NCBI GenBank assembly: GCA_023489025.1
Contig: JAMDCN010000119.1
Location: 1 to 21,079, forward strand
Origin: Deltaproteobacteria bacterium
GTDB lineage: Bacteria > Desulfobacterota_E > Deferrimicrobia > Deferrimicrobiales > Deferrimicrobiaceae
DNA length: 21,079 nucleotides
Direction of reading: 5' to 3'
The notes under the pieces are model-generated. The model was not told where the DNA came from. It made no database searches and saw only the letters and a program-made list of their open reading frames with translations. Shown here one piece after another: positions 1-6,776 of the stretch. Positions within the stretch are counted from its first letter, which is position 1. The number at the start of each line of letters is the position of its first letter. A program made the position numbers and the translations under genes.

Positions 1-70
1 AGTGGTTCCTGTCTCCGAAGGTAACGACCAGCCCTGAAGCTGCGAAGGCCGGCGAACTTCCAAAAAAGGG

Positions 71-98
71 TTGACATGAAAATTTAGATGATGATAAT
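71..98 (+). promoter_or_regulatory. Sigma-70-like promoter of the hgc operon
   Basis: TTGACA at 71-76 is a perfect -35 box. It is followed after 16 bp by GATAAT at 93-98, which matches the -10 consensus at five of six positions. The segment is AT-rich against a GC-rich background and lies about 70 bp upstream of the first gene of the hgc operon. Seen directly; activity is inferred. No cobalamin riboswitch signature was recognised in the leader, although HgcA needs a corrinoid. Confidence 0.6.
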
Positions 99-113
99 TT
101 TGCGGTATAGTCA

Positions 114-137
114 GATATGGCTGATTATGCTGATATG
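114..137 (+). repeat. Short direct repeats in the hgc leader, possible operator
   Basis: GATATG occurs at 114-119 and again at 132-137, 18 bp apart. GCTGAT occurs at 120-125 and 129-134 between them. The block lies just downstream of the predicted start of transcription and upstream of the ribosome binding site at about 162-168, where a repressor site would be expected. The AbrB-like product of the next gene is a candidate binder, but this is inference from position only. Confidence 0.3.
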
Positions 138-172
138 CACCGATCGATTCTTTCCAGGGTGGGGAGGAAGAG

Positions 173-457
173 ATGAGGAAAGAGCGGAAAAGCGAAACGT
201 GTTGTCCGCCGGGACCGAGCGGCATGGGTTGCTTCAAGGTCGAATCTCTCGTCACGGTCGATGACCGCGGGCAGATGGTGCTCCCGAAAGAACTGCGCGA
301 TCGGGCGGGCATCAAGGGGGGCGACAAGCTCGCCGTGATCGGGTGGGAGAAGGAGGGGAAGGTGTGCTGTCTCTCCCTCATCAAAGTGGAAGAGTTCAGC
401 ACGATGATCAAGGGAGTCCTTGGTCCCCTGATGGGCGATCTGCTCCCGAAGGGATGA
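173..457 (+). CDS. AbrB/SpoVT-type HgcAB-associated small protein
   Basis: The 94-residue product has a swapped-hairpin AbrB-like DNA-binding domain at about residues 24-70: VESLVTVDDRGQMVLPKELR, then a GDKLAV segment, the usual pattern of antitoxin/transition-state regulators. The N-terminus carries a Cys-Cys pair (residues 10-11), and a second pair of cysteines lies in KVCCLSL. Small AbrB-type proteins with cysteine pairs are known companions of hgcA. GGAGGAAG at 163-170 supports this start. hgcA begins 14 bp after the stop, so the genes form one operon. Likely role: transcription factor or thiol/metal-responsive accessory for hgcAB. The family is clear; the function is inferred. Confidence 0.8.
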   Translation: MRKERKSETCCPPGPSGMGCFKVESLVTVDDRGQMVLPKELRDRAGIKGGDKLAVIGWEKEGKVCCLSLIKVEEFSTMIKGVLGPLMGDLLPKG

Positions 458-471
458 AGGAGGGCTGTGGA

Positions 472-1533
472 ATGGAAATGCCCTGGACCGAAGGCACCGT
501 GAATACCGAAGTCGGTGACGTGCCCCGAGTACGAACCGTCCTGAGCTTCGGCGATCGCTTTGGCGGGTTCAAGGCGCGCTGGGGCATCGGCCGCATGGAC
601 TACCGCGTGGCGCTCGGACTCTACGCCGTCGGCGATCCCGCGGCCGAATCGCCGGTCCTGGTTTCCGCGAACTACAAAATGAGCTTCGACCGCCTGCGCT
701 CCGTTCTCTCCGGCCGCGACGCCTGGATCTTGGTGCTCGATACCGACGGCATCAACGTCTGGTGTGCCGCCGGGAAGGGCACTTTCGGCACGGACGAGAT
801 CGTGCGCCGGGTGCAGAGCATCGTGCTCGACCGGATCGTTTCGCACCGCATGCTGGTGGTTCCGCAACTTGGTGCGCCCGGCGTGAGCGCCCATCAAGTG
901 TACGCACGCTGCGGATTCCGCGTGGAGTACGGTCCGGTACGGGCCGAAGACCTTCCTGCCTTTCTGGATGCCGGCAGGAAGGCGCTTCCAGAGATGCGAA
1001 GGGTGAGGTTCGGCTTGCTCGACCGGGTTGTGCTGATTCCCATCGAACTGGTCACGGGGGGAAAATACGCGCTGCTCCTGGCGGCGGCCTTCCTGCTGCT
1101 CGGCGGCCTGAGCGGAAACGGTTACTCCCTGGAAGGCGTCCGCACCATCGGCCTGACCGGCGCTGCCCTGGTGCTCGGTACCTTCCTCGGCGGGGTGATC
1201 CTGGGGCCCGTCCTGCTGCCCTGGCTGCCGGGCCGGGCTTTCTCGGTGAAAGGCGCCGTATTGGGCTTTACCCTCGTGGCCGGAATGGCGGCCTACGGAT
1301 GGTACGCCTCCGGCCATTTGGGAGTGCGGCTGCATACGGCCGCGTGGATGCTGATGGTGCCGGCGCTTACCAGCTTCGTGCTGATGAATTTCACCGGCGC
1401 TTCCACTTATACCTCCCTCAGCGGCGTATTGCGCGAGATGCGCTTCGCCGTGCCGGCGCAGATCGCGGGAGCCGTGGCCGGGTGCGGACTGTGGCTGATC
1501 GGCCTGTTCGTTCCGGGAGGGTTTGCGGGATGA
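472..1533 (+). CDS. hgcA: Mercury methylation corrinoid protein HgcA
   Basis: HgcA transfers a methyl group from its corrinoid cofactor to Hg(II), giving methylmercury. The 353-residue product has a cytosolic corrinoid-binding domain (about 20-175). This contains the hallmark cap-helix motif N95-V-W-C-A-A-G-K102, in which Cys98 is the expected lower-axial cobalt ligand. The C-terminal half holds about five hydrophobic helices (roughly 199-213, 226-250, 262-280, 289-307, 328-347), as in known HgcA. I chose ATG 472 because AAGGAGG at 457-463 is well spaced before it; an in-frame ATG at 454 overlaps the previous stop. The stop overlaps the hgcB start in an ATGA, indicating translational coupling. 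Identification is firm from the motif plus the HgcB partner. Confidence 0.95.
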   Translation: MEMPWTEGTVNTEVGDVPRVRTVLSFGDRFGGFKARWGIGRMDYRVALGLYAVGDPAAESPVLVSANYKMSFDRLRSVLSGRDAWILVLDTDGINVWCAAGKGTFGTDEIVRRVQSIVLDRIVSHRMLVVPQLGAPGVSAHQVYARCGFRVEYGPVRAEDLPAFLDAGRKALPEMRRVRFGLLDRVVLIPIELVTGGKYALLLAAAFLLLGGLSGNGYSLEGVRTIGLTGAALVLGTFLGGVILGPVLLPWLPGRAFSVKGAVLGFTLVAGMAAYGWYASGHLGVRLHTAAWMLMVPALTSFVLMNFTGASTYTSLSGVLREMRFAVPAQIAGAVAGCGLWLIGLFVPGGFAG

Positions 1534-1820
1534 GATACCTTGAGGATGTGGTGACGCTGGAATTCGACGCGAAGCGGTGCAACGGCTGCGGAATGTGCGT
1601 CAAGGTTTGCCCGCATGCGGTGTTCAAGCTGGAGGACAAGCGGGCTGTTCTCGCCGACCGTGGCGCTTGCATGGAGTGCGGGGCCTGCGCGAAGAACTGC
1701 GAGCAGGAAGCGATCCGGGTACGGGCCGGCGTCGGCTGCGCTTCCGGTGTGCTTGCCGGCTTGCTGGCCGGAAGCGGACCGGCCTGCGGGTGCTCGGGGA
1801 ATTCCCATGCACGCTGCTGA
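1530..1820 (+). CDS. hgcB: Mercury methylation ferredoxin HgcB
   Basis: HgcB is a dicluster [4Fe-4S] ferredoxin thought to reduce the HgcA corrinoid and to deliver Hg(II). The 96-residue product has two cluster motifs: C17-x2-C20-x2-C23-x3-C27 and C47-x2-C50-x2-C53-x3-C57. The second contains the HgcB signature C-M-E-C-G-A-C. Beyond them are an isolated Cys70 and a C-terminal cysteine set (Cys86, Cys88, Cys96), matching the extra and C-terminal cysteines conserved in HgcB. Here the tail reads C-G-C with a terminal Cys rather than a simple final Cys-Cys. The ATG overlaps the hgcA stop. The gene ends 7 bp before a convergent gene. Confidence 0.95.
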   Translation: MRYLEDVVTLEFDAKRCNGCGMCVKVCPHAVFKLEDKRAVLADRGACMECGACAKNCEQEAIRVRAGVGCASGVLAGLLAGSGPACGCSGNSHARC

Positions 1821-1827
1821 AGCCTGC

Positions 1828-2511
1828 TCATGGGGCGTGCCCCTGTTCCTGTGAATAAGGCCTGTGCGCCAACGGTCGCCGCGCCTTGTTTTTCCGCATT
1901 TGCATTCGCCATCCCAGGTTGCCGACCAGGGTATACATCCAGCGCGGCATGAGGGGCTTTGCGAATAGCGTCGTTGCCTCCCTGGGGATGTCGTCGCCGT
2001 TCGCGAGCGACTTCGACGCCATGCCGAGGGCATCGAGAATGTTTCTTCCGCCGCCGGGCATTTTCCTGAAATCTTCACCGACGGATCCGCCCATGCCCAT
2101 CGCAAGCGCGCCGGACCAGCGCATGCCCGTACGCTCGGCGAACAGCCGGCAGATGTCGACGGCCGTGTCGCACTGGTGCGACTCGGGAAATCCGCACTGG
2201 ACGATGACGGCGAGCCGGGGTGTCCCCGCGCATGTGCCACGGGCCCGGCGCTCGGCGATCCGCTCGAGCAAGCGCGTTAGCGGCGCCGGGAGCGAGTCGA
2301 CGTATACCGGAAAAGCGAACACGACGAGGTCGGAGGCATCGACGGAATCCAGCAGTCGACAGGTCCCTTCCTCCGAGCGCAATCCGCCGTGCACCATTCC
2401 GTCGCTTACGGCCGCACCGTGCTCCCTCAGTCCCTCGGCGAGTTTTGAACCCAGCATGCAGGACGCTGATTTCCGGCCCTTCGGGCTGCCGGTCAGGATC
2501 AAGACGTTCAT
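1828..2511 (-). CDS. Flavodoxin-fold NAD(P)H-dependent oxidoreductase
   Basis: The 227-residue product starts with a beta strand and FMN-phosphate loop (MNVLILTGSPKGRKSAS), the signature of the NADPH-dependent FMN reductase/flavodoxin superfamily. A second loop, FAFPVYVDSLPAPLTRLLE (about 83-101), is typical of the isoalloxazine contact. The C-terminal extension (about 195-227) is basic and has no recognised domain. It lacks the CxxCxxC cluster seen in its upstream neighbour. The start ATG overlaps that gene's stop (ATGA), so the two are coupled and may form a heteromeric flavoprotein. The substrate is unknown. It converges on hgcB with only 7 bp between stops. Confidence 0.75.
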   Translation of the reverse strand: MNVLILTGSPKGRKSASCMLGSKLAEGLREHGAAVSDGMVHGGLRSEEGTCRLLDSVDASDLVVFAFPVYVDSLPAPLTRLLERIAERRARGTCAGTPRLAVIVQCGFPESHQCDTAVDICRLFAERTGMRWSGALAMGMGGSVGEDFRKMPGGGRNILDALGMASKSLANGDDIPREATTLFAKPLMPRWMYTLVGNLGWRMQMRKNKARRPLAHRPYSQEQGHAP

Positions 2512-3080
2512 GCCCTGACTCCCGCCCGGTCGAGAAGTCGTTCCGCGGAGCGCCGCGCCAATACGGGATCCGCTGTTCCCACCAGAACATCCGTTTCGAC
2601 GGTTTGGTGCATGTTGAGGCCGTTTCGGACCGCCAACCCGGCGAATACCTGTACCGCCTCGGGGTCGGGTGACGGCAACGTCCCGAAACCGATCGTCTTC
2701 GGGTACTTCAGGTACCGAAGGCGGTGATGCACTTCGCCGCCCACGACGCTGAACCGCGGGTCCAGCAAGGGGATGAACCGGTCGAGCATTTTCTTCAATT
2801 GGGACGAGTAGCCGCCGAACGTCACCGGCGTCACGTACACGACGATATCCGATTTGACATAGGAGCGCAGGACATCGACCGCGCCATCCCCGATGACGCA
2901 CTCGCCGGGCGTGTGCGTCCAGCATCCGAAGCATCCCGCGCACGGCGCGATGGCGAGCTCGCGCAGTTTCACCAGCTCGACGTCGTCTCCGCGTTCCGCG
3001 AGCGCGGAAGCCATCCCCAGGACGGCAACGGGGGTGAGAGGGTCCCCCTCGAGGCTTCCGTCCAGGACCAATGCTTTCAC
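2508..3080 (-). CDS. Iron-sulfur-flavoprotein-like oxidoreductase
   Basis: The 190-residue product has a flavodoxin-like fold beginning MKALVLDGSLEGDPLTP. A compact cysteine motif follows, Cys47-x2-Cys50-x2-Cys53-x7-Cys61, within APCAGCFGCW. This fits the C-x2-C-x2-C-x4-7-C pattern of archaeal and bacterial iron-sulfur flavoproteins, which pass electrons between a [4Fe-4S] cluster and FMN. The start is GTG, preceded by a clear GGAGG on the minus strand. The MocR regulator gene ends 1 bp upstream and the second flavodoxin gene overlaps downstream, so all three are one operon. The electron donor and acceptor are unknown. Confidence 0.78.
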   Translation of the reverse strand: MKALVLDGSLEGDPLTPVAVLGMASALAERGDDVELVKLRELAIAPCAGCFGCWTHTPGECVIGDGAVDVLRSYVKSDIVVYVTPVTFGGYSSQLKKMLDRFIPLLDPRFSVVGGEVHHRLRYLKYPKTIGFGTLPSPDPEAVQVFAGLAVRNGLNMHQTVETDVLVGTADPVLARRSAERLLDRAGVRA

Positions 3081-3081
3081 G

Positions 3082-4539
3082 TCACGCCTCCAACGCTTTT
3101 CCCGCCATCCCGCCCAGCGTTTCCAGCGCCTGCTCGGTCCGCTCCGACCAGAAGGCGGCGTTGAGCCGGATGCAGTTCCGGTACCGGTCGCCCGTCGTGG
3201 TGAACAGCGTTCCGGGGGCGACGCTGATGCCCTTCTTCAGGGCTCCCTCGTAGAGGCGGAAGGCATCGACCCCGTCGGGCATCTCCACCCAGAGAACAAA
3301 TCCTCCCCCGGGGCGGGTGACCCGCGTCCCCATCGGGAAATGGCGGCCGACGGCATCCCGGACCCGGGCTACCTGCCTGCTGTAGATGCGGCGGATCGTC
3401 CGCAAATGGTGATCGTAACCGCCGTTGGTCAAAAATTCCGTGATCGCGAGCTGGGTCGGCGTGGCGGTGGCGATGTTGAACAGGGCTTTCAGCTGCTGGA
3501 CCTTCCGCTGATACCTTCCGGGGACGATCCAGCCGACCCGGTAGCCGGGGGCAAGGGTCTTGGAGAAGGAGGAGCAGTACAGGACGATCCCCTTCTCGTC
3601 GTACGCCTTGACCGCCGTGGGCCGGGACGGGCCGAAGGCCAGGTCGCCGTACACATCATCCTCGATGAGGGGGATGTCGTGTTGCGCCAGCAGCGCGACC
3701 AGCTCCCGCTTCTTCTCGTCGGGCATGACGCTTCCGAGCGGATTGTTGAAGTTCGAGATGATGAGGCATGCGTGAACCGGGTTGTGCCGGATCGCGTAGC
3801 CCAGCACGTCGATGCTCATCCCCTCCTGGGGAGTGGATGGGATTTCAAGGATCTTGAGCCCCATCCACTGGATGGAGTGGAGGAACGTGTAATAGACGGG
3901 AGACGCGATGGCGACGGTGTCGCCCGGGCGGCAAGTCGCCTGCAAAGCCAGCGTCACCGCTTCCACGCAGCCGGAAGTGACGACGATTTCCTCGGGGGAC
4001 GGGGTGCAGCCGTAGTTGAGGGAACGCTTGGCGATCTGCGTGCGCAGCCGCTGGGTCCCACGCGGCCCGGTATAGGAAACGCTCTGGATGCGGAACCGCC
4101 GTGCCTCCGTGGCGAGCATCCGGTTCAGCTTGTCGATCGGCAGCAGATCGGGATTCGGGACCCCGCCCCCGAGCGGGACCATGGAAGGGTCCGTCAGGGA
4201 GCGCATGACCCGCATGGGGACCTCTTCGATGGACACGCAGCACGGGACCGGTTCCTCTTCCGTCTTCCTCTCCGGGACATCGGCCCCGGGCTCGAGGGCC
4301 CGGCTGCGGACGTAGTATCCCGACTGGGGCCGGGCCTCGACCATCCCCAGGTTTTCCAACTGCGCGTACGCCTCCATGATCGTATTGATGCTGACCTGCA
4401 TCCGGCGGCTCAGTTCCCGGATCGACGGTATCCGCTCTCCGGGCCGATAGGTCCCCTGCTCGATGAGGCCGCCGACCCTGGCCGCGATTTCTTCATAAAG
4501 CGGCATCTTTTCCGCGTTGTCTCGACCGTTTGTTCTCAT
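3082..4539 (-). CDS. MocR-type GntR/aminotransferase regulator
   Basis: The 485-residue product has an N-terminal GntR winged helix (about 13-78; PGERIPSIRELSRRMQVSIN). A fold-type I aminotransferase domain fills the rest. PLP-site features are visible: NFNNPLG near 264, EDDVYGDL near 293, the SSFSK lysine at about 327, and the RLNAA arginine near the C-terminus. MocR proteins use PLP or an amino-acid aldimine as an effector and often regulate neighbouring genes. An alternative start at Met12 (4506) has a GGAAAAG upstream, whereas the longer start has no visible Shine-Dalgarno. It heads the two-flavoprotein operon and is divergent from the AhpD-like gene. Some family members are true aminotransferases, so a catalytic role cannot be excluded. 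Confidence 0.88.
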   Translation of the reverse strand: MRTNGRDNAEKMPLYEEIAARVGGLIEQGTYRPGERIPSIRELSRRMQVSINTIMEAYAQLENLGMVEARPQSGYYVRSRALEPGADVPERKTEEEPVPCCVSIEEVPMRVMRSLTDPSMVPLGGGVPNPDLLPIDKLNRMLATEARRFRIQSVSYTGPRGTQRLRTQIAKRSLNYGCTPSPEEIVVTSGCVEAVTLALQATCRPGDTVAIASPVYYTFLHSIQWMGLKILEIPSTPQEGMSIDVLGYAIRHNPVHACLIISNFNNPLGSVMPDEKKRELVALLAQHDIPLIEDDVYGDLAFGPSRPTAVKAYDEKGIVLYCSSFSKTLAPGYRVGWIVPGRYQRKVQQLKALFNIATATPTQLAITEFLTNGGYDHHLRTIRRIYSRQVARVRDAVGRHFPMGTRVTRPGGGFVLWVEMPDGVDAFRLYEGALKKGISVAPGTLFTTTGDRYRNCIRLNAAFWSERTEQALETLGGMAGKALEA

Positions 4540-4601
4540 GATGATTGGATTCTACACCGGGTTTATGTTCGATGCAGATACAATTTTACGGATATATTAT
4601 G

Positions 4602-4632
4602 GGTACAGTTATTGCCGTCCGGCAACTGTTCC
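4602..4632. promoter_or_regulatory. Imperfect dyad in the MocR divergent gap
   Basis: GGTACAGTTATTGCCG (4602-4617) and CGGCAACTGTTCC (4620-4632) form an inverted repeat separated by TC. The inner arms TTGCCG/CGGCAA are perfect. If three bases (ATT) are bulged out, the 13-base arms match at 12 positions. It sits in the 218-bp gap between the MocR gene and the divergent AhpD-like gene, so it is a candidate operator for MocR acting on either or both. No T-run follows, which argues against a terminator. The rest of the gap is AT-richer but has no convincing -35/-10 pair. Confidence 0.45.
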
Positions 4633-4757
4633 TCTCGGAAAGCTGAAGGGTTGTGTCTGTTCCTCCTCCCGGATAACGCTCATACTCTCGATCACTTGCA
4701 GAGAGCCGGCCGGAAGCAAGCGACCCTCTCCGCAAAAAAACCGGAGGTGAGTAGATC

Positions 4758-5012
4758 ATGGAATGGAACGACAGGATCAAGGAACTTGTTGCCGTGGGGG
4801 CGTCGATCACCGCGAACTGCCAGCCCTGCCTGCAGTACCACGCGGACAAGGCCCGTAAGGAAGGCGCGACCTCTCAGGAGATCGAGGCGGCCATCGGCGT
4901 CGGGAAGCAGGTCCGCAAGGGCGCGTCGGCCAAGATGGACGAATTCTCATCGAGCGTGAAGGAGGCCGTCTCGGCCCCGGCGGGGGAGAAGAAGTCGGTC
5001 TGCTGCGGATGA
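4758..5012 (+). CDS. AhpD-like carboxymuconolactone decarboxylase-family protein
   Basis: The 84-residue product has the AhpD-type redox motif Cys21-x2-Cys24-x3-His28 in NCQPCLQYH, followed by a helical segment (QEIEAAIGVGKQVRKGA). Short single-domain CMD proteins of this kind are thiol-disulfide or peroxidase-related proteins. The C-terminus ends in Cys-Cys-Gly, an additional possible thiol site. GGAGGTGAG lies about 8-15 bp upstream of the ATG. It is divergent from the MocR operon and is followed by a strong hairpin, so it is probably monocistronic. The exact reaction is not known. Confidence 0.85.
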   Translation: MEWNDRIKELVAVGASITANCQPCLQYHADKARKEGATSQEIEAAIGVGKQVRKGASAKMDEFSSSVKEAVSAPAGEKKSVCCG

Positions 5013-5033
5013 TCGCGACCTGTTTCCCTGGGC

Positions 5034-5062
5034 GCGGAGGAGCGGGATTCCCGCTCCTCCGC
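5034..5062 (+). terminator. GC-rich perfect hairpin after the AhpD-like gene
   Basis: The arms GCGGAGGAGCGGGA (5034-5047) and TCCCGCTCCTCCGC (5049-5062) are perfectly complementary over 14 bp, with a single T between them. The hairpin begins 22 bp after the stop. The following sequence is AAGCCAATAC, not a T-run, so it may act as an RNA-end stabiliser or a U-poor terminator. Confidence 0.6.
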
Positions 5063-5239
5063 AAGCCAATACAACAGAGGTAGATGAGCGTCATGTTTTA
5101 CGCCCATGGGGTAGCCCGGAGATCCTGATGGCTTTTTCAATATGCGGTCGTCTGGACAGGGTACAGCGCCGTGGCGACGCGCGGTAGGGTTGGTTCTGGC
5201 CGGATATGGTCTGTGGATGCTTGTCGTGAATGGTTTGGC
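5063..5239. other. Intergenic stretch without a supported gene
   Basis: Together with the flanking hairpin and promoter this makes a 338-bp gene-free gap. An AGAGGTAG is followed by an ATG at 5093, but that frame stops after 11 codons. A longer antisense reading frame runs back into the AhpD-like gene and has no family resemblance. I see no RNA gene or transposon remnant. Confidence 0.4.
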
Positions 5240-5267
5240 TTGACACCTCCTCGATGTCATGTAAGAT
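5240..5267 (+). promoter_or_regulatory. Promoter of the TIGR04076-like gene
   Basis: TTGACA (5240-5245) is a perfect -35 box. After 16 bp it is followed by TAAGAT (5262-5267), four of six to the -10 consensus. The putative TetR operator starts within a few bases of the -10 box, so bound repressor would block initiation. Confidence 0.5.
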
Positions 5268-5270
5268 TAA

Positions 5271-5284
5271 GACCGGTCGGTATT
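5271..5284 (+). promoter_or_regulatory. TetR operator copy 1
   Basis: GACCGGTCGGTATT contains the palindrome GACCGGTC and the 12-base word CCGGTCGGTATT (5273-5284), which recurs exactly at two other upstream regions in this module. The left half of the dyad is degenerate. It overlaps the expected transcription start of the next gene. The linked TetR gene is the likely binder. Confidence 0.6.
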
Positions 5285-5350
5285 CATCGGGGGCGGAGTT
5301 TTTATCGCCCGGGAACCTCAGGTTGCAATATCAATGACGGGGGAATATTC

Positions 5351-5788
5351 ATGAGCGTTCGAAACGACCTGTGGAACGCCGCCAAATGGAAGTTGGTGAA
5401 GGCTCATCTTGGTTACAACGATGAAGAGATGAAAGTATTTCGGGAGAACCCCAGAAACGAGGATGTCCTCTCAAAAGCACCGGCATTGCTCAACAAGACG
5501 ATCGTCCTGACGGTCGTGGAATCTCACGGGTGCAACAGCCAACACAAGGTTGGGGACAAGTTCTACTTTGACGGTGCGGGAAATCTCCTCACGAAACGTT
5601 GTCCCAAGAAGGTATGTGTATACGCACTCAACGCGGCGACCTCGATGGTCTTCGCATTGAACGAACTCTTCTACGCGGGTGTTGACCCCAATGACATGCG
5701 GTTCAAGCGCGCCGCCTGCTTTGATGTCGGAGTGCAGTGCGGTGGGTGGGGCCGAATCGTTCTGGAGTTAAGTGTTCAAGATCGGTGA
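5351..5788 (+). CDS. TIGR04076-like conserved protein of unknown function
   Basis: The 145-residue product has the TIGR04076-type pattern: a strand-rich core VLTVVESHGCNSQHKVGDKF (about 52-71), a CPKKVCVYAL segment (84-92), and a C-terminal CGGWGRIVLEL. Five cysteines (61, 84, 89, 123, 130) suggest a metal site or disulfides. The first 45 residues are a helical extension. ATG 5351 is preceded by ACGGGGG. No function is established for this family. It has its own promoter and TetR operator copy, so it probably belongs to the same regulon as the crotonase and thioesterase. Confidence 0.75.
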   Translation: MSVRNDLWNAAKWKLVKAHLGYNDEEMKVFRENPRNEDVLSKAPALLNKTIVLTVVESHGCNSQHKVGDKFYFDGAGNLLTKRCPKKVCVYALNAATSMVFALNELFYAGVDPNDMRFKRAACFDVGVQCGGWGRIVLELSVQDR

Positions 5789-5793
5789 GCGAT

Positions 5794-5867
5794 GCCTGAC
5801 TACCGGCTGCAGCTGGCCGCTCGCCTCTTTCTCGCTGGGCGCCCGCAGCCGAAGCGGAGTGTCAGGC
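5794..5867 (+). repeat. Nested imperfect hairpin, attC-like
   Basis: The outer arms GCCTGAC (5794-5800) and GTCAGGC (5861-5867) and the inner arms CGGCTGC (5804-5810) and GCAGCCG (5845-5851) are each perfect inverted repeats. They are separated by short unpaired spacers of 3 and 9 nt, with a central loop. The two-box-pair layout and its place right after a stop codon resemble an integron attC site. The outer box has GTC instead of the GTT needed for the canonical GTTRRRY. No integrase or second site was seen. It may instead be a terminator-like structure. Confidence 0.35.
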
Positions 5868-5898
5868 GCACAAACACAAGTCACTCAAGAGTTAATGA

Positions 5899-6765
5899 AT
5901 GATGATGGAAATGGACAGACAAAAACAAAAGGCCGATGATTTTTTGGCGCTGCATCATGCTCCGACGATATTGATTCTTCCAAATGCATGGGATGTCGCA
6001 AGCGGAAAAATCTTCGAACTCGAGGGCTTCAATGCGATCGGCACCACAAGCGCGGGTATCGCCGCAACGCTCGGCTATGCCGACGGTCAGCACATGAGCC
6101 TGGCCGAGAATATGGAAGCGGTCCGGCGCATTGTAAATAACACCTCTCTGCCCGTGAGCGCCGATATAGAGGCTGGCTATGCTACTTCCATTGAAGGCGT
6201 AGTAAAGGCGGCGCATGCGGTATTGAATGTCGGCGCCGTCGGATTGAATCTTGAAGATGGCACGGGAGATTCCACAACTCCTCTTTTCGACAAAGCTCTT
6301 CAACAAGACAAAATCAAAGCAATACGAGAAATGGCTGTTGCCAAGGGGATACACTTGGTTATAAATGCCCGGACGGATGTTTTCTTGATTCATGACGAAT
6401 CCACACAGAGTTTGCGTCATGCAATTGACCGTGGCAATGCATATAAGGAGGCCGGAGCTGATTGTATATTTGTTCCAGACGTTGGCAGTCTCGACAAGAA
6501 GGCAATTGCAATTCTTGTCAAAGAGATTGATGCACCAATTAACATTGTTGCAGGTGCAACGATTCCGCCCATATCCGAACTCCAAGAGATAGGTGTCTCG
6601 CGCGTTAGCGTCGGTCCCAGGCCAATGAGAGCCGTGCTTAGTTTATTGAGAAAGATCGCCAAGGAACTGATGACGACAGGAACGTATAAGCTGATGACGG
6701 AATCGTCCATCTCTTATTCCGAAGTCAATCAGTGGTTTACACGAGGAAAAAGTAGCGATACTTAG
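5899..6765 (+). CDS. Isocitrate lyase/PEP mutase-family protein
   Basis: The 288-residue product is a TIM-barrel protein of the ICL/PEPM superfamily. Visible signatures are NAWDVASGKIFE (28-39), GTTSAGIA, the metal-binding SADIEAGYA, GLNLEDG, INARTDVFL and AGADCIFVPD. The superfamily cleaves or forms C-C or P-C bonds in oxyacids. The KKCGH catalytic loop of isocitrate lyase is absent, so this is one of the uncharacterised members and the substrate cannot be assigned. ATG 5899 starts a run of three ATGs with only a weak AAGAG upstream. Three 60-base lines I counted are 42-47% G+C, clearly lower than the neighbours, suggesting transfer. Confidence 0.85.
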   Translation: MMMEMDRQKQKADDFLALHHAPTILILPNAWDVASGKIFELEGFNAIGTTSAGIAATLGYADGQHMSLAENMEAVRRIVNNTSLPVSADIEAGYATSIEGVVKAAHAVLNVGAVGLNLEDGTGDSTTPLFDKALQQDKIKAIREMAVAKGIHLVINARTDVFLIHDESTQSLRHAIDRGNAYKEAGADCIFVPDVGSLDKKAIAILVKEIDAPINIVAGATIPPISELQEIGVSRVSVGPRPMRAVLSLLRKIAKELMTTGTYKLMTESSISYSEVNQWFTRGKSSDT

Positions 6766-6776
6766 CAAGTGCCTGG

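Noticed and set aside
2..74. Possible C-terminal end of a gene entering from the left edge
   Set aside because: Two frames are open at the edge (stopping at 35-37 and 72-74), but neither shows a recognisable family in so few codons, so no gene was called.
1..172. Cobalamin riboswitch ahead of hgcA
   Set aside because: No B12-box or other conserved core was seen in the leader.
2893..4959. 688-residue plus-strand open frame
   Set aside because: It lies opposite the MocR gene, which has clear domains. It is low-complexity and typical of antisense frames in GC-rich DNA.
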